Positions 7,325 to 13,750 of a stretch of DNA of 13,750 bases are shown here, one piece after another. Source of the stretch: an uncultured bacterium (lineage in GTDB: Bacteria; Bdellovibrionota_C; UBA2361; JANWWW01); contig CALHSA010000034.1 in the NCBI GenBank assembly GCA_938038205.1, positions 1 through 13,750 on the forward strand. Direction: 5' to 3'. Within the stretch, counting starts at the first letter, position 1, and every line of letters starts with the position of its first letter. The notes under the pieces were generated by a model. It did no database searches. It was not told where the DNA came from and was given only the letters and a program-made list of their open reading frames with translations. Position numbers and translations under genes: made by a program.

Positions 7325-7938
7325 TCTTTGAAGTCTTCTCCAATCATTTCAAAAAATTTTCCACTGCTGTATGGCGATCTTGCAAGATATCCAACCGGAG
7401 TTAACATCTGAGAGTTATCAAGTTTGTATGCTCCCCAAAATAGGAATCCTCCTGGTTTATATAATCCATTCAGAGTGCGATACTTATTTTTAAAGCCAAT
7501 AAAAATTTTTGATTCATACAAGTAACTTTGTGGAATTTTAAACCAATTCGAGCCGTAATCTTTCTGTATGAAAACACAAGCTTCTCCGGTTTGATCTAGT
7601 TTGTTAATTTGATCTAGCATATCATTAGTTTTCTCATTTAAGACTAACCAAAGCAAATAAGGAGAGAATAAATATTTGAGCCAAACCTCTTTACACAAAA
7701 ATTTAGGAGCAGTTTGATTGTTAAGATAACAACTTTGTTCTGATTGTTTTATTTCATTCCCAGAATACTTGAGAATAACGTTTCTATCCTCAACTACCAC
7801 TGTAGCGTTTTTAAAACTATGGAAAACTAGGTTTTCTTCTAGTGATTTAAACCTTACATTTACTATCTTATCAGAATTTATGCATGGTTGAGAAAGTAGG
7901 TCAAGTATTAAATTAGAATCTGAGCTTAGATTAGCCAT
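7321..7938 (-). CDS. Conserved-context protein of unknown function between nuoI and the SspB-like gene
   Basis: I do not recognise this protein. From the ATG at 7938 it has 205 residues, with no signal peptide, no clear TM helix and no catalytic motif I can name. It alternates short beta-like segments (for example VVVEDRNVILKYSG) with aromatic-rich patches, and the second half has FLFWGAYKL and YLARSPYSSGKFFEMIG. Four scattered cysteines do not form a recognised metal site. The frame also opens at ATG 7950 (209 residues, with GAGG 3 nt upstream) and ATG 7980 (219 residues, which would overlap nuoI by 50 nt). I chose 7938 because it gives a typical 8-nt stop/start overlap (ATGGCTAA) with nuoI. 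It ends in a 4-nt overlap with the SspB-like gene. Cotranscription is very likely, but context does not reveal its role. Confidence 0.8.
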   Translation of the reverse strand: MANLSSDSNLILDLLSQPCINSDKIVNVRFKSLEENLVFHSFKNATVVVEDRNVILKYSGNEIKQSEQSCYLNNQTAPKFLCKEVWLKYLFSPYLLWLVLNEKTNDMLDQINKLDQTGEACVFIQKDYGSNWFKIPQSYLYESKIFIGFKNKYRTLNGLYKPGGFLFWGAYKLDNSQMLTPVGYLARSPYSSGKFFEMIGEDFKE

Positions 7939-8548
7939 TAATGTAATCATTAACCTCAAAAAAGATCTTGTTTTGTTCATACTCCTTCATCTTCTTTAAA
8001 TGAGCCTCTACGATCTTTTCCCTACCAAATTTTTTTAACAATAAGGACCTGCGCAGAAGAACTTCCTTGTCTTCAATAAAATTATTAGGGTTTGAAGGAT
8101 AAACATCTGGGTGTATTCCAGTGTCCATCCTAATTGCGTCTACGGGGCAGGCTTCAACACAAAATCCACAATAAATACATAAAAGAGTATCGATTTCATA
8201 TCTGTGTGGGAATTTTTCAACTCCAGGTTCTGGGTGTTGTGCTGGCTCAATATAAATACATTTTGCAGGGCATGCTGTGGCGCATAGAAAACAACTTGTA
8301 CACTTGATATTACCTTCATCATCAAGTGTTAATCGATGCCTGCCTCTATATCTTAAAGGATATTCTTGAATTTCATCAGGGTATTGCACTGTGACCACAT
8401 GATCACTTCTCTTCTTTAGTTTTAACTCAATCAAAACCGCCTCTTTTAAGTTTCTTAAAAATCTAATCAGTAATTTTGTAATACCTTTGATCGCGGATAT
8501 GATAAAAACTTTATCTACGGCTGATATATCCTGTTGTTTTTTTGGCAT
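7931..8548 (-). CDS. nuoI: NADH-quinone oxidoreductase subunit I (two [4Fe-4S] clusters)
   Basis: NuoI carries the two [4Fe-4S] clusters of complex I that pass electrons toward the quinone site at the membrane arm. The 205-residue product has an amphipathic N-terminal stretch (about 12-40), then VTVQYPDE and the first cluster C83-x2-C86-x2-C89-x3-CP. The second cluster, C124-x2-C127-x2-C130-x3-CPVDAIR, is preceded by HRYEID. The linker and the MDTGIHPDVYPS tail after the second cluster look like NuoI from deltaproteobacterial lineages. The ATG at 8548 is the only Met upstream of the conserved core and has no Shine-Dalgarno. No other nuo gene is in the window: it heads an operon with an unknown gene and an SspB-like gene. 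A generic ferredoxin is less likely because of the N-terminal helix and the IEP-x-FP-RY-ID linker. Confidence 0.92.
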   Translation of the reverse strand: MPKKQQDISAVDKVFIISAIKGITKLLIRFLRNLKEAVLIELKLKKRSDHVVTVQYPDEIQEYPLRYRGRHRLTLDDEGNIKCTSCFLCATACPAKCIYIEPAQHPEPGVEKFPHRYEIDTLLCIYCGFCVEACPVDAIRMDTGIHPDVYPSNPNNFIEDKEVLLRRSLLLKKFGREKIVEAHLKKMKEYEQNKIFFEVNDYING

Positions 8549-8598
8549 TACTATTATTCTAACTAATGATCTTTATCTTAGAAAATTTTTATTCTCAT

Positions 8599-8621
8599 AA
8601 ATTTAGAAAACAGCTAAATTT
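8599..8621. repeat. Inverted repeat in the nuoI/hydrolase divergent spacer
   Basis: AAATTTAG (8599-8606) and CTAAATTT (8614-8621) are perfect 8-bp inverted arms around a 7-nt centre, AAAACAG. The repeat ends 9 nt before the hydrolase ATG, in the 82-nt spacer between two divergent genes. It could be an operator dyad or a weak hairpin in the hydrolase leader. It is too AT-rich and lacks the U-tract position for a terminator. Chance is a real alternative. I could not find convincing -35/-10 pairs for either gene in this spacer. Confidence 0.4.
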
Positions 8622-8630
8622 TTCTTATCA

Positions 8631-9440
8631 ATGAAAACCATTGCAGTTTCGTTAGGATCTTTGATTTTACTTTACCTCCTAATTGGTTTAGCTTTACGCC
8701 ACTCTCAAGAGAGGATAGTTTTTCCTGGGTCTGGATTAAAAACCCAAGTGTACCCAAAGCCTGATTGGATTGAAGAGATTTCGGTTGAAACATCGGATGG
8801 TAAATTTGTTACGGTTTGGAGAAGCTTGAGTTCACAGGATGATTCCCCAACGTGTGTTTATTTTCATGGGAATTTCGAAAATATTTCTAGTAGGATTAAA
8901 CTGTATGAAAAACTTGTTAATTCCGGTTGTAATGTCTACGCTCTATCATACAGAGGATACTACGGGGCAAACTTTAATCCATCAATTCTTACGTTTTATC
9001 GCGATTTAGACGATTTTAATCAAATTTTAAAAGATAAAGGAAACCTTTATTTAATAGGTTATTCCCTTGGTGGGGCAGCGGCAGCATATTATGCATTTCG
9101 TTATCCAGTTAAAAAGCTAGTGCTTGCGAGTACATTCTCAGATTTAAAATCTGTAGCACGTAGCCATCCGTTTTATCGATTTTTTGTACTTTTTATGCGA
9201 TTTGATATTCCAACTCTTCAATTCTTGAGTAACACTAAAGCAGAAGAAATATTCGTAATTCATGGATTTAGAGATACTGTTGTTCCACCAGATAATTTTC
9301 ACAAAATAAAGTCAGTATTTCGCGGTGATGAACGATTTAGGTTTAAAGGATATTCGGAGCTTGATCACGGAAATATTATTGATGGTGCTTGGTTTGATAT
9401 CAAAGAATTTTTATTTAACCCTTTGCTTGTTGAGGAGTAG
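8631..9440 (+). CDS. Membrane-anchored alpha/beta hydrolase, BEM46/ABHD-like
   Basis: The 269-residue product begins with a hydrophobic helix (about residues 5-22), which probably anchors it in the inner membrane. The rest has the alpha/beta hydrolase fold: the oxyanion HG motif in YFHGN (79-80), the nucleophile elbow GYSLGG with Ser145, the acid Asp215 in HGFRDTVVP, and His246 in LDHGN. The triad is complete, so an active serine hydrolase is expected. The sequence type is that of BEM46/ABHD13-like 'alpha/beta hydrolase fold' proteins, whose substrates are mostly unknown (esters, lipids or peptides are possible). The ATG at 8631 has no Shine-Dalgarno. It is transcribed divergently from nuoI. 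Its last 30 bp overlap the 3' end of lon on the other strand, so no terminator separates them. Confidence 0.88.
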   Translation: MKTIAVSLGSLILLYLLIGLALRHSQERIVFPGSGLKTQVYPKPDWIEEISVETSDGKFVTVWRSLSSQDDSPTCVYFHGNFENISSRIKLYEKLVNSGCNVYALSYRGYYGANFNPSILTFYRDLDDFNQILKDKGNLYLIGYSLGGAAAAYYAFRYPVKKLVLASTFSDLKSVARSHPFYRFFVLFMRFDIPTLQFLSNTKAEEIFVIHGFRDTVVPPDNFHKIKSVFRGDERFRFKGYSELDHGNIIDGAWFDIKEFLFNPLLVEE

Positions 9441-11681
9441 AATCTCGAAAGCCTCAGAGATCCTCTCAATAAAGTAAAATTTAATACCGTTTAACTCTTC
9501 GTCATTAAAGCTTGCTCTGATATCTTTCTCATTTCTCTTTGGTAGAATTATCTCAAAGATGCCATACCTGACAGAGGCTAAAACTTTCTCCCTAATTCCA
9601 CCAACCTCCAATATTTGACCAGTTAAAGATAGCTCTCCCGTGATTGATATACTGTTTTTTAGTGGTATATTTGTTATGGCTGAATAAATGGCCAAGCAAA
9701 GAGCTGCACCTGCAGATGGACCGTCTTTAGGAACACCACCATAAGTTGCATGAACATGAATATCGTGGCTGTAGAAAAAATTCTCAGGAATGTTCAACTT
9801 TTTAGCATTAGCTTGCAGATAAAACAAAGCTAACTTAGCACTTTCCTGCATAACTGTTCCAAGTTGGCCGGTTAATATTAGGTTTCCTTTACCTGGTGCC
9901 ACTAAACTTTCAAGCACCAAAAGCTCACCTCCTAGGTTAGTCCAAGCTAATCCAATAACAACACCTGTTTTTGCCTCAGTAGTGATTGGTTCTGGAAGAT
10001 ACTTGGGTGGACCTAAAATTATTTCCAGCTTTTTTCTGTCTACCTTAAACTTCTTAAATTTTTTTTCCAAGTAAATTTTTGCAATTTTTCTGCACATTTT
10101 TGCCGTCTCTCTATCTAAACCCCTAAGCCCCGATTCTCTCGTGTACAATTGAATTAGAGCGGAAACAGCAGATTTTTCAACTGTAATATGTACATTACTT
10201 AACCCATTTGCTTTAATCTGTTTGGGGAGCAAAAATTTTTGAAATATTCTCTCTTTTTCTAGTTGACTATAACCATTAATCTCTACCTCTTCAAGTCTAT
10301 CTAGAAGTGGAACAGGTATGGTGCTAGTTGAATTTGCTGTACAAATAAACATAACCTTTGATAAATCAAAAGGGAACCCTAAGTAGTGATCTACAAAGCT
10401 AGAGTTCTGCTCAGGATCAAGAACCTCTAGTAACGCAGATGCAGGGTCGCCTCTGGCATCTAATCCAATCTTATCAATCTCGTCTAAAACTATCACAGGA
10501 TTCATGGTTTTAGCATTTTTTAAAGCCTGAAGAATCCTTCCAGCACTTGAGCCAATATACGCTTTTCTATGTCCTCTTATCTCTGCCTCATCTCTAATTC
10601 CACCAAGAGAGATTCTTTCAAACTTTCGACCCAATGCTTCCGCTATTGACTTTGCAAAACTTGTTTTTCCAACTCCTGGAGCTCCAACAAAGCAAAGTAT
10701 TGGCGACTTTGATTCGTCAGTTAAATGAGTTACACAAAGGTATTCAATGATCCTCTCTTTTACTTGATTCTGACCATAATGATTCTTGTTGAGAATCTCT
10801 CTAGTCTTTTCTAAATTAAATTGATCTTTAGTGTAAATCCCCCAAGGAAGCTCGGCAGCAAAATCTAAGTGAGTTCTAAGCATTGAATATTCAGGAGCAT
10901 CAATTGGGATTCTGCTTATCCTTTCTGTTTGTTTTAAGAGCTCGGTTTTTATGTCTTCAGGAATTGGTTTAGATAAAAATGTGTTTTTAAGATTCTGAAT
11001 ATCGTCAGTATCACCCTCATATTTAGATAATTCCTCTCTTATTGTTTGTAATTTTTCACGTAAGAAATTAATCCTAGCTTGCTCATCCAATCTTTTTTCC
11101 GTTGTGCTTTGCAATTCCTCATCCAATTTAAGGCTGTCTAGCTCATTTTCAAGCACTCTTGATGTATTTTTTAGCAAGGTAAGTTCTCTATTTGAGAGAA
11201 CGTGGAATGGTACCTTGAAATAGTTGTTAAGCTGGACAATAAACTGAAATAAGCTTTCAATACCTCTTTCTAAATAGGAGTGAAAAATGTAGCTTAGCTC
11301 TTCTCCCACAGCTTCCATTTCAATTAACTGATTAAGTGACTTAGTGATTTTTTTCTCAAAAGATGCTTTGGAACTTTTTGTTGCTAGCTCAATATCTACT
11401 TGCTCAGCTTCACCAATGGCACCTCTAATATCTCTTGTGGCTTTAATTAACCTTGCCCAACAAGTTCCTTCGACTATGACTTTAAAAGCTGTTCTCTGTT
11501 TTATTTTAAACACTACTTTAACGACAACTCCCAATCTAGGCAATTCAGTCAAAGAGTCAGTGACTAGAATTAAGTCACCAAGTTGCACCCTATCCTGGTC
11601 GATGGCAAATGATGAGATTACTCCCGGAGCTACTGCAGCTTGCTCAACAAAAAGAATCGGTAAGCTTTCAAAGCTACTCAT
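9411..11681 (-). CDS. lon: ATP-dependent Lon protease
   Basis: Lon is a cytoplasmic hexameric AAA+ serine protease that degrades damaged and short-lived regulatory proteins. The 756-residue product has an N-terminal substrate-binding region (1 to about 185), a coiled-coil segment around 175-225, and the AAA+ module with Walker A GAPGVGKTS (333-341), Walker B VIVLDEID (396-403) and LLDRLE with the Arg finger region near 462. The protease domain has the catalytic dyad Ser656 in PKDGPSAGAA and Lys699 in GGIREK. The 43-residue spacing equals that of E. coli Lon (S679/K722). It is shorter than E. coli Lon (784), and the difference lies mostly in a divergent N-terminal domain that lacks the usual 'PLRD-VVFPG' start. 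Its ATG shares one base with the stop of the LpoA-like gene (TAATG), which indicates translational coupling. No Shine-Dalgarno is visible. Confidence 0.97.
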   Translation of the reverse strand: MSSFESLPILFVEQAAVAPGVISSFAIDQDRVQLGDLILVTDSLTELPRLGVVVKVVFKIKQRTAFKVIVEGTCWARLIKATRDIRGAIGEAEQVDIELATKSSKASFEKKITKSLNQLIEMEAVGEELSYIFHSYLERGIESLFQFIVQLNNYFKVPFHVLSNRELTLLKNTSRVLENELDSLKLDEELQSTTEKRLDEQARINFLREKLQTIREELSKYEGDTDDIQNLKNTFLSKPIPEDIKTELLKQTERISRIPIDAPEYSMLRTHLDFAAELPWGIYTKDQFNLEKTREILNKNHYGQNQVKERIIEYLCVTHLTDESKSPILCFVGAPGVGKTSFAKSIAEALGRKFERISLGGIRDEAEIRGHRKAYIGSSAGRILQALKNAKTMNPVIVLDEIDKIGLDARGDPASALLEVLDPEQNSSFVDHYLGFPFDLSKVMFICTANSTSTIPVPLLDRLEEVEINGYSQLEKERIFQKFLLPKQIKANGLSNVHITVEKSAVSALIQLYTRESGLRGLDRETAKMCRKIAKIYLEKKFKKFKVDRKKLEIILGPPKYLPEPITTEAKTGVVIGLAWTNLGGELLVLESLVAPGKGNLILTGQLGTVMQESAKLALFYLQANAKKLNIPENFFYSHDIHVHATYGGVPKDGPSAGAALCLAIYSAITNIPLKNSISITGELSLTGQILEVGGIREKVLASVRYGIFEIILPKRNEKDIRASFNDEELNGIKFYFIERISEAFEILLLNKQRVK

Positions 11682-13276
11682 TAGGAAATTTTATCTTTAA
11701 CACTAATTACATCTAAAATGCGCTCGAGACTTGGAAAAAATTCTAAGTTGTACCTACCCATAATCCCTTCTCGAATTTGTGCCATCTGGTAAATGGCTCT
11801 TGAATCTAAAGTTCCAAATCTTTGGTATGCACCAATCGTCAATTCTGCGGCTTCAAATCCAAGGGCAGAGAAAATATCAATACTTGAATCTAGATGTTTA
11901 GCTTTCATTAATGAAATAAACTCAGCCGATTTACTTGATTTTTCATTTAGGAAAGTTGGGTACACGACATTTTCTAGCAAATAGGGAACCTGTGATAAAG
12001 CTTTCTTATCGTCAAGCAAACCTGTGCCGATGAACTGAACTAATGATTTTGTTTTATCCGATAAACCCATCAATAGCTCTGCAGTTTCCGAGATTGTTAA
12101 GCCTAATATTACGGCATCAAAATGGCCCCTAATTATATCTTTTTCTAGGGTAGCTATTGTTTGTTGATTTAGATCATTGATTTGATAGTCAACAACTTTG
12201 AATCTAGAATATTTTAAAATTTCCTCACTGAACTCTTGACTGTACTGAGAGGATGTTTTGACCACTAAAATTTTTGAGAAGCCAGATTTAGAAATATAAT
12301 CTAAAATCCCCAACACCTGACTTCGCAAGGTTAATCCCAAATGTACATATCCAAAATTACCCCCAGGATCTTTACGACTTAAATATATAGTAAACTTCTT
12401 ACCCGAGTTTAAACCCTGAAACGTTTTTGCTTGTTCCAGAATAAATGGACCTAGGTAGTAATCGCAAGTGATTTCTTTGTTTAAAGAGTTGAAGTAATAC
12501 TCAAAGTCTTGAGTAGAGGATCCTACATCTTTAATGAATAATTTTAGGCCGCTATCTTGATTTTTCTCAAAAGCAACAGAAACACCATTTGCTATTTTAG
12601 AGCCAATATTAGATACGGAGCCAGATAGTGGTAGCAATGCACAAATATTTTGAGATTTAATTTCAAAAGTTGTTTGGAAGCCTTCCTGAGAATTACTAGT
12701 ATCTTTAAATTCCTGTTTTTGACCTAGTAATAAAGCTACTTTAGGATACTTCCTCATATCTAGAGATTCCGATATACGTCCTAATTTTCGCTGCTCAAGT
12801 AGCAAATACTCTAATTTTCTTAAAATTTTTGTTTTTGCCCCGCTTCTTAGTAGTTTTTCTGATTCTTCTAATGCATGTTGATTTTTATTTATCTCAAATA
12901 AAGCCTTAGTTCTTAAAAGTGATCCCTCAGGATTTCTGAAAAATGAGTAGTTGGACGGGGAATTCGCATAATCTAATGCCCTCAAAGGTTGTCTTAAAAG
13001 AATTAAAATTGCAAATATTCTATGAGCTAAATCTTGACGAAAATTAGCGGGTATTTTCTGAGAAAGAGTGTAGCGAAGGTAAGCAGATTCGTATTTACCG
13101 GAAACTAGAAATCTATCTCCCTCTAAAATTGGATCTGGTAAAGTTTTTCCCGAATAGCTAATACCATACTCAAATGGGATCCAGTAAGGAAAATTTGTAA
13201 CCGTGATTGATTTGCTTGGTGCTCTCGTAGCACAAGCAAGTATAAGAAAAAACGAAAAAATGTATAGATATTTCAC
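11681..13276 (-). CDS. LpoA-like lipoprotein: helical/TPR-like N-terminus plus type-1 periplasmic-binding fold
   Basis: The 531-residue product starts at a GTG and has a lipoprotein signal (MKYLYIFSFFLILAC) with lipobox LILA-C15. Ala at +2 favours sorting to the outer membrane. Residues of about 50-185 are helical and TPR-like (for example YESAYLRYT, ALDYA, ALEESEKLL). From about 211 a type-1 periplasmic-binding domain begins with ICALLPLSGS and the GSKIANGVSVAFE helix, and continues to about residue 525. This order, lipoprotein then helical repeats then PBP1 fold, is that of LpoA, the outer-membrane activator of the peptidoglycan synthase PBP1A. Many related delta-lineage proteins are annotated only as 'ABC transporter substrate-binding protein'. 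No transporter genes are nearby, which argues for the LpoA-like role. It lies 11 nt after an unidentified gene and is coupled to lon by TAATG. Confidence 0.75.
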   Translation of the reverse strand: MKYLYIFSFFLILACATRAPSKSITVTNFPYWIPFEYGISYSGKTLPDPILEGDRFLVSGKYESAYLRYTLSQKIPANFRQDLAHRIFAILILLRQPLRALDYANSPSNYSFFRNPEGSLLRTKALFEINKNQHALEESEKLLRSGAKTKILRKLEYLLLEQRKLGRISESLDMRKYPKVALLLGQKQEFKDTSNSQEGFQTTFEIKSQNICALLPLSGSVSNIGSKIANGVSVAFEKNQDSGLKLFIKDVGSSTQDFEYYFNSLNKEITCDYYLGPFILEQAKTFQGLNSGKKFTIYLSRKDPGGNFGYVHLGLTLRSQVLGILDYISKSGFSKILVVKTSSQYSQEFSEEILKYSRFKVVDYQINDLNQQTIATLEKDIIRGHFDAVILGLTISETAELLMGLSDKTKSLVQFIGTGLLDDKKALSQVPYLLENVVYPTFLNEKSSKSAEFISLMKAKHLDSSIDIFSALGFEAAELTIGAYQRFGTLDSRAIYQMAQIREGIMGRYNLEFFPSLERILDVISVKDKIS

Positions 13277-13287
13277 TATACTTAAAT

Positions 13288-13749
13288 TTAATAATCATAT
13301 TTTAAAACATCAATAAAGAAACCGTAGTGAGCATCGATATCTGATGCTTGAAATTTAACTCTAGAATCTTGGTTCAAGTATAAAATCCCCTCCAACGAAA
13401 TACTATCTGAGTTCTTAATTAAACTAACTTTAAGAACATTTGCTCTTGAGATTGAAAACTTAAAATTTCTGGCACTTAGAGGTTGAAATTTCATGCTGAA
13501 GAAATACACACCGAATTTTAATGGAATTGCAAAATCAATTTTTTTGTTCTTTGGTAAAAATTTACACTCTAAAATATCGCAGTCTATTTTTACCAAACCA
13601 GGGGATAGAAGTGCTCCAGGCAGTAAACTTGGAAATTTTTTTATTGAATCGATACGGTAAACAATAATTGAGGGTTTTCCAAAGCCGAACTGTTTGAAAT
13701 TCTCTAAAAGGAAAACATCTTTAAAGTACTCGCGTTGTTTAATTGTAAA
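13288..13749 (-). CDS. C-terminal part of an unidentified protein (start beyond window)
   Basis: The reading frame is open from the right edge of the window to a TAA at complement 13288-13290, giving 153 visible residues. A TTG at 13596 could be misread as a start, but the frame continues open upstream with protein-like composition (IKQREYFKDVF, then KQFGFGKPSIIVYRID), so this is the end of a longer gene. The visible part is rich in beta-forming residues and has a LLPGALLSPG stretch, a Cys pair (DCDILEC) and no TM helix. I do not recognise the family. It ends 11 nt before the GTG of the LpoA-like lipoprotein, so the two and lon probably form one transcript. A periplasmic or envelope role would fit but is a guess. 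Confidence 0.75.
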   Translation of the reverse strand, partial: FTIKQREYFKDVFLLENFKQFGFGKPSIIVYRIDSIKKFPSLLPGALLSPGLVKIDCDILECKFLPKNKKIDFAIPLKFGVYFFSMKFQPLSARNFKFSISRANVLKVSLIKNSDSISLEGILYLNQDSRVKFQASDIDAHYGFFIDVLKYDY

Positions 13750-13750
13750 G

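Noticed and set aside
7939-7980. Longer start (ATG 7980) for the unknown gene downstream of nuoI
   Set aside because: It would overlap nuoI by 50 nt, and its AAGGAG lies only 1 nt from the ATG. The ATG at 7938 gives a typical 8-nt stop/start overlap. ATG 7950 remains possible.
11344-11700. 118-codon plus-strand open frame opposite the lon 5' end
   Set aside because: It is antisense to the well-supported lon gene, has a low-complexity composition and no domain features. The same applies to the open frames opposite hppA, kup and the ATPase.
13288-13596. A separate 102-residue gene starting at TTG 13596
   Set aside because: The same frame stays open upstream to the window edge with plausible protein sequence, so this is the tail of a longer, cut-off gene.
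1-13750. CRISPR arrays, insertion sequences, tRNA or rRNA genes, prophage or defence genes
   Set aside because: There are no spaced repeats, transposase or integrase motifs or cloverleaf sequences. Essentially all sequence is taken up by the annotated genes, with spacers no longer than 82 nt.

Overview
The window is an AT-rich, almost gap-free stretch of bacterial chromosome holding ordinary housekeeping and membrane genes. I see no mobile element, CRISPR array, tRNA or rRNA. Two proteins point to a Gram-negative 'deltaproteobacterial-grade' lineage such as Bdellovibrionota, SAR324 or Myxococcota relatives: a NuoI with the long, modified two-cluster core, and an SspB-like protein with the 'NPR-KGV-LP' opening. 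An outer-membrane type lipoprotein fits a Gram-negative envelope. Low GC, extreme gene packing and few Shine-Dalgarno sequences suggest a small, streamlined, perhaps aquatic genome. The lineage is an inference, not something the sequence proves.

Layout from left to right: (1) a membrane pyrophosphatase (hppA, minus strand, C-terminus outside the window) is divergent from a Kup potassium transporter. The pyrophosphatase carries the signature of the K+-dependent class, so the pair makes sense together. (2) Kup converges, with overlapping stop codons, on a 207-residue single-TM protein whose size and topology recall the SecYEG-associated protein YfgM. That gene is divergent from secG. (3) secG is followed after one nucleotide by a Cu+-type P1B ATPase with an N-terminal HMA domain and unusual catalytic motifs. 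(4) The ATPase abuts the end of a three-gene minus-strand operon: nuoI, an unrecognised gene and an SspB-like ClpXP adaptor. (5) nuoI is divergent from a membrane-anchored alpha/beta hydrolase, whose 3' end overlaps lon by 30 bp. (6) lon is the last visible gene of another minus-strand operon: an unrecognised partial gene, an LpoA-like lipoprotein with a type-1 periplasmic-binding fold, then lon.

Only about 200 nt are non-coding: divergent spacers of 54, 59 and 82 nt plus 1-nt and 11-nt gaps. All three convergent junctions overlap or abut, leaving no room for ordinary intergenic terminators.

The observations I would check first are: a ten-A slippery run at the end of the ATPase's HMA domain, with stop codons close by in both alternative frames, reminiscent of the E. 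coli copA frameshift that makes a free copper chaperone; the TGE-to-TGQ change in the same ATPase; the ClpX-binding-like tail on the SspB-like protein; and the YfgM-like gene facing secG.
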